Assembly (NCBI GenBank): GCA_025924755.1
Contig: JAICHT010000119.1
Coordinates: 1 to 10,078 of the forward strand
From: Chitinophagaceae bacterium
GTDB taxonomy: Bacteria > Bacteroidota > Bacteroidia > Chitinophagales > Chitinophagaceae
DNA: 10,078 bases
Direction: 5' to 3'
The position numbers and the translations under genes are program-made. The notes under the pieces are model-generated. The model saw only the letters and a program-made list of their open reading frames with translations, was not told the DNA's origin and searched no databases. This document shows positions 7,718-10,078 of this stretch, one piece after another. Position 1 is the stretch's first letter, and each line of letters opens with the position of its first letter.

Positions 7718-7833
7718 TAGTTTCATAATTACCATTTTCCATTGAAAAATTTCCCTTTGTTACTGGATGTAATCAAGAATGAGTGAATCATGTCCCTGGA
7801 GAACTGTATCCACGAACTTAAAAATTTTTAACT

Positions 7834-8346
7834 ATGGAAATGAAATGGTACGCAATTTACACAAAGCCCCGGTGCGAAAAAAAAGTTGCCTAAGCTTTAG
7901 CCCGAAAAAAAATGGAATTTTTTTGCCCACTCAATAAAGTAGTGCGGCATTGGAACGACAGAAAAAAAGCGCTTCTGGAGCCTTTATTTACTTCTTACGT
8001 ATTTGTAAGACTTCCGGAAAGCCGCCTGGCAGACGTAAAAAGAATTGATGGTGTAATTAATTTTGCATACTGGTTAGGTAAGCCTGCCGCTGTTAAAGAA
8101 GAAGAAATTGAAATAATTAAAGATTTTCTGGCTGAGCATAAATGTGTTAAGCTGGAAAGAACTACTGTTAATATTGATGAGGCAGTACGGGTAGTAAAAG
8201 GCCCTTTGATGCAGCAGGAAGGCGATATATTAACAATCAAAAATAATACAATGAAAGTAATTTTACCCTCATTAGGATTTATAATGATAGCGGAAGTAAA
8301 ACAAGAAAGTGTTGAAAAGATAATTTTGAAAGAGCAAGTGGCTTAA
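7834..8346 (+). pseudogene. UpxY/NusG-like transcription antiterminator interrupted by an in-frame TAA at codon 20
   Basis: NusG paralogues of this type (UpxY in Bacteroides, comparable to RfaH) bind RNA polymerase and stop early termination in long polysaccharide operons. The reading frame from ATG 7834 begins with the family N-terminus, WYAIYTKPRCEKKVA (residues 5–19), then meets TAA at 7891–7893. It continues in the same frame as ALARKKMEFFCPLNKVVRHW and the rest of the NGN domain, including LEPLFTSYVFV (about 48–58), and a C-terminal KOW domain from about residue 118 (VRVVKGPLMQQEG … KVILPSLGF). Read through, it would be 170 residues, a normal size. Conservation on both sides without a frame shift points to one substitution, for example GAA or CAA to TAA. 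The internal ATG at 7912 would give 144 residues lacking beta strand 1 and most of helix 1, probably not functional. The gene follows the kinase gene by 128 bp and precedes the deacetylase by 41 bp. A sequencing error or recoding cannot be excluded. Confidence 0.85.
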
Positions 8347-8387
8347 CCATTCTCTAATTAGAAAAGACATAAATCCAATATCCACCT

Positions 8388-9275
8388 ATGCGAAGCAAAT
8401 TAAAAAAGGTACTTGCTTTTTATAGAGCAAGTACTTTATTAATGTTTGGAGCCGTAGCAAAAGCCGAAAAAAAAGCCCGGAACGGCGACTATATCCTATC
8501 AATTTATTTCCATTCACCTAGTAAGCAGCTGTTTGAATCCTGTGTAGAATGGTTAATAAAAAGAAAGTTTAATTTTATTACTATTGCAGAGGTACAGGCG
8601 ATTGCAAAAGGTGAGAAACCTTTCCCTAAAGGTGCCGTTGTGATAACGGTTGATGACGGATGGCAGTCAAATGAAAAAAATATTGTTGCTGTAGCTGATA
8701 AATTCCAAATTCCTGTGGCTATTTTTATTTCTACCCAACCGGTGGAAGAGGGGGTATATTGGTGGTCGTACATAAAGGAAGCAAACAAAAAGAAAATAGA
8801 AGAGCGATCTGCGCAGGTACTAAAAAAAGTACCCAATGAAGAGCGGTTACAAATTGTGGATAGGGTTAAAGCAAAAATAACACTGGAGCGGGAAGCTTTG
8901 ACAGTGGAGCAGGTAAAAAATATTGCCTCCAACCAATTGGTAACTATAGGCAGCCATACTGTTTCTCATCCTATATTGCCAACATGTGATCAGGAAAAAG
9001 CTACCTTTGAAATTAAAAAGTCAAAGGAGATACTTGAAAGCTGGTTAAACAAAAAAGTAGATTCCTTTGCTTATCCAAATGGGAGTTTTACCGATAGAGA
9101 GATTGAAATTTTAAAAGAGGCGGGATATGACATAGCTTTTAGTACTAAAAGCTATTATCTGACACCTAAGCATATTACCGATATTTACTCGTTGCCAAGA
9201 TTTGAAATTTTTGAAAAGGCTTCGTTTTCTGAAAACATATGCAGAATGGCTGGTGTTTGGTTTAAAAGCATATGA
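8388..9275 (+). CDS. Polysaccharide deacetylase (CE4 / NodB homology domain)
   Basis: This is a metal-dependent carbohydrate esterase of family 4, expected to remove N- or O-acetyl groups from the polysaccharide made by this cluster. It has 295 residues. CE4 motif 1 is TVDDGW (87–92; usually TFDDG), where Asp89 is the likely catalytic base and Asp90 a metal ligand. Motif 2 is SHTVSHP (189–195) with ligands His190 and His194, and motif 3-like FAYPNG is at 227–232. A charged insertion, about 130–180 (IKEANKKKIEERSA and following), separates motifs 1 and 2, as in related Bacteroidota proteins. The N-terminus, MRSKLKK plus a weak hydrophobic stretch ending AVAKA, could be a poor signal peptide or a cytoplasmic start; I cannot decide. 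The metal triad is complete, so it is probably active. It lies 41 bp after the interrupted antiterminator and 20 bp before the polymerase gene, so co-transcription is likely. Confidence 0.9.
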   Translation: MRSKLKKVLAFYRASTLLMFGAVAKAEKKARNGDYILSIYFHSPSKQLFESCVEWLIKRKFNFITIAEVQAIAKGEKPFPKGAVVITVDDGWQSNEKNIVAVADKFQIPVAIFISTQPVEEGVYWWSYIKEANKKKIEERSAQVLKKVPNEERLQIVDRVKAKITLEREALTVEQVKNIASNQLVTIGSHTVSHPILPTCDQEKATFEIKKSKEILESWLNKKVDSFAYPNGSFTDREIEILKEAGYDIAFSTKSYYLTPKHITDIYSLPRFEIFEKASFSENICRMAGVWFKSI

Positions 9276-9295
9276 TCTTCTCTAAATAATTAAAG

Positions 9296-10078
9296 ATGGG
9301 TTTATCTTTTTTTGCACTTATTTCTGTCTTTATTATCATTCTCTTCTTAATCTTAATACTTTTTACTAAAGAAGATAAAAATGTATTTTTCATTAAGTTC
9401 ATACTGCTGGCTTTCCCATTCATTCATATTAATGCTATCCCTGGAAAGTTTCACGCGTCGACCTTTGATGTAATAGTACTGCTGTTTTTCTTCCTTTTTT
9501 ATAAGCGAAAGAAAGTGCAATGGGAAAACAGAACTATCTATTTAATATTATTTATATTATTAGCGGTATCAACAATAATAGGGTGTGTCACTGCCGAACA
9601 TTTTAATTTAGATACTTTAGAAAGTTTAATGCGGTTTGTATCTCTTTTCATATTTGCAAAAGTGATAACAGACGAATGTGCAAACGATGCTAATCTTTCA
9701 AGTACTGTTATGTCATGCTTTAAAGCAGGCTTAGTGTTTTCTTTAGTATTTCTGGCCTTACAACTAAAGTTTGGCGTTCAGTTTTCATTAGCCAAATCAC
9801 TCAACGAGAATGTATTAACAGATAATACACGGTATTCGAGTTTTTTTCAGGATCCACAAAAGTATGCACAATATTTAGCCGCTATCAGCTTCTTTTATCT
9901 GATAAAAAAAGCTAACGGAAAGTTGCCGCTGATGAATTACCTGATGCTATTCCTTGCTATAATCGGTATTTTTTTAGCTGGCGGCAGGGCTGCACTGGGA
10001 GGGTGGTGTTTAGGCTTAGCCTTTATAATCATGCTGGGAAAATCTGCTTACAGGGTTATCGGCATTTTATCCTGCTTG
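9296..10078 (+). CDS. O-antigen polymerase/ligase family membrane protein, Wzy-like (C-terminus cut by window edge)
   Basis: I translated this frame by hand: it is open for 261 codons from ATG 9296 to the right edge. It is very hydrophobic, with some eight or nine helices already visible (for example about 3–23, 31–48, 58–71, 79–98, 142–160, 194–207, 216–233). Features matching the O-antigen ligase/polymerase group (PF04932) are the short motif TRYSSFFQDPQKYAQY (about 178–193, containing Arg179), comparable to the family's conserved Arg-…-hP-n segment, and LAGGRAALGG (227–236) with Arg231 at the start of a helix, comparable to the usual S/G-R-ga-l motif. Such proteins join repeat units in the periplasm (Wzy) or ligate them to an acceptor (WaaL). 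Within an export-plus-autokinase cluster, polymerase is the better guess. Complete members have about 400–450 residues. It starts 20 bp after the deacetylase stop. Confidence 0.75.
   Translation, partial: MGLSFFALISVFIIILFLILILFTKEDKNVFFIKFILLAFPFIHINAIPGKFHASTFDVIVLLFFFLFYKRKKVQWENRTIYLILFILLAVSTIIGCVTAEHFNLDTLESLMRFVSLFIFAKVITDECANDANLSSTVMSCFKAGLVFSLVFLALQLKFGVQFSLAKSLNENVLTDNTRYSSFFQDPQKYAQYLAAISFFYLIKKANGKLPLMNYLMLFLAIIGIFLAGGRAALGGWCLGLAFIIMLGKSAYRVIGILSCL

Noticed and set aside
7790..7831. A 13-codon ORF (MSLENCIHELKNF) ending 2 nt before the antiterminator start, like a leader peptide.
   Set aside because: Too short to judge, no run of regulatory codons, no attenuator hairpin after it.
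7779..7937. A 52-codon ORF overlapping the start of the antiterminator in another frame.
   Set aside because: The overlapped frame encodes the conserved NusG N-terminus; this one gives no familiar sequence.

Overview
The window looks like a chromosomal piece of a Bacteroidota, probably a Chitinophagaceae or close relative. The reasons are a roughly 300-residue NusB (about twice the E. coli length), a nusB–DUF1573 lipoprotein–yajC gene order, A-rich sequence rather than Shine-Dalgarno motifs before most starts, a UpxY-type NusG paralogue inside an exopolysaccharide cluster, and a promoter-like TTG-N18-TACATTTG. Base composition is moderately AT-rich by eye, more so toward the right end. The family is an inference; the phylum is much firmer.

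Left part (1–3871), housekeeping and metabolism. A PLP-dependent ACC deaminase / D-cysteine desulfhydrase family gene runs off the left edge on the minus strand. It is divergent, across 52 bp, from a 12-helix MFS exporter on the plus strand. The exporter converges on a minus-strand operon, nusB → DUF1573 lipoprotein → yajC, and the two units share a compact bidirectional terminator hairpin at 2071–2104.

Middle (3872–4568). This is a gene-free stretch of about 700 bp between the divergent nusB operon and the polysaccharide cluster. It holds one plausible Bacteroidota promoter facing the polysaccharide genes, overlapped by a near-palindrome, and otherwise nothing recognisable.

Right part (4569–10078), the start of a Wzx/Wzy-type exopolysaccharide or capsule cluster, all on the plus strand. 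It encodes a Wza-like outer-membrane export lipoprotein with a GTG start, a fused Wzz/Wzc tyrosine autokinase with a tyrosine-rich tail, a UpxY/NusG-like antiterminator, a CE4 polysaccharide deacetylase, and an O-antigen polymerase/ligase-type membrane protein cut by the right edge. Together these would polymerise, modify and export a surface polysaccharide, with the antiterminator expected to let RNA polymerase read through the long downstream operon.

The most notable observation is that the antiterminator is interrupted. Its normal NusG N-terminus (WYAIYTKPRCEKKVA) starts at 7834, and codon 20 is an in-frame TAA (7891–7893). The same frame then continues as a well-conserved protein to 8346. 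Gene callers starting at the internal ATG (7912) would miss the first beta strand and helix. This is either a recent nonsense mutation, a sequencing error, or recoding. I found no convincing wholly new system elsewhere in the window.
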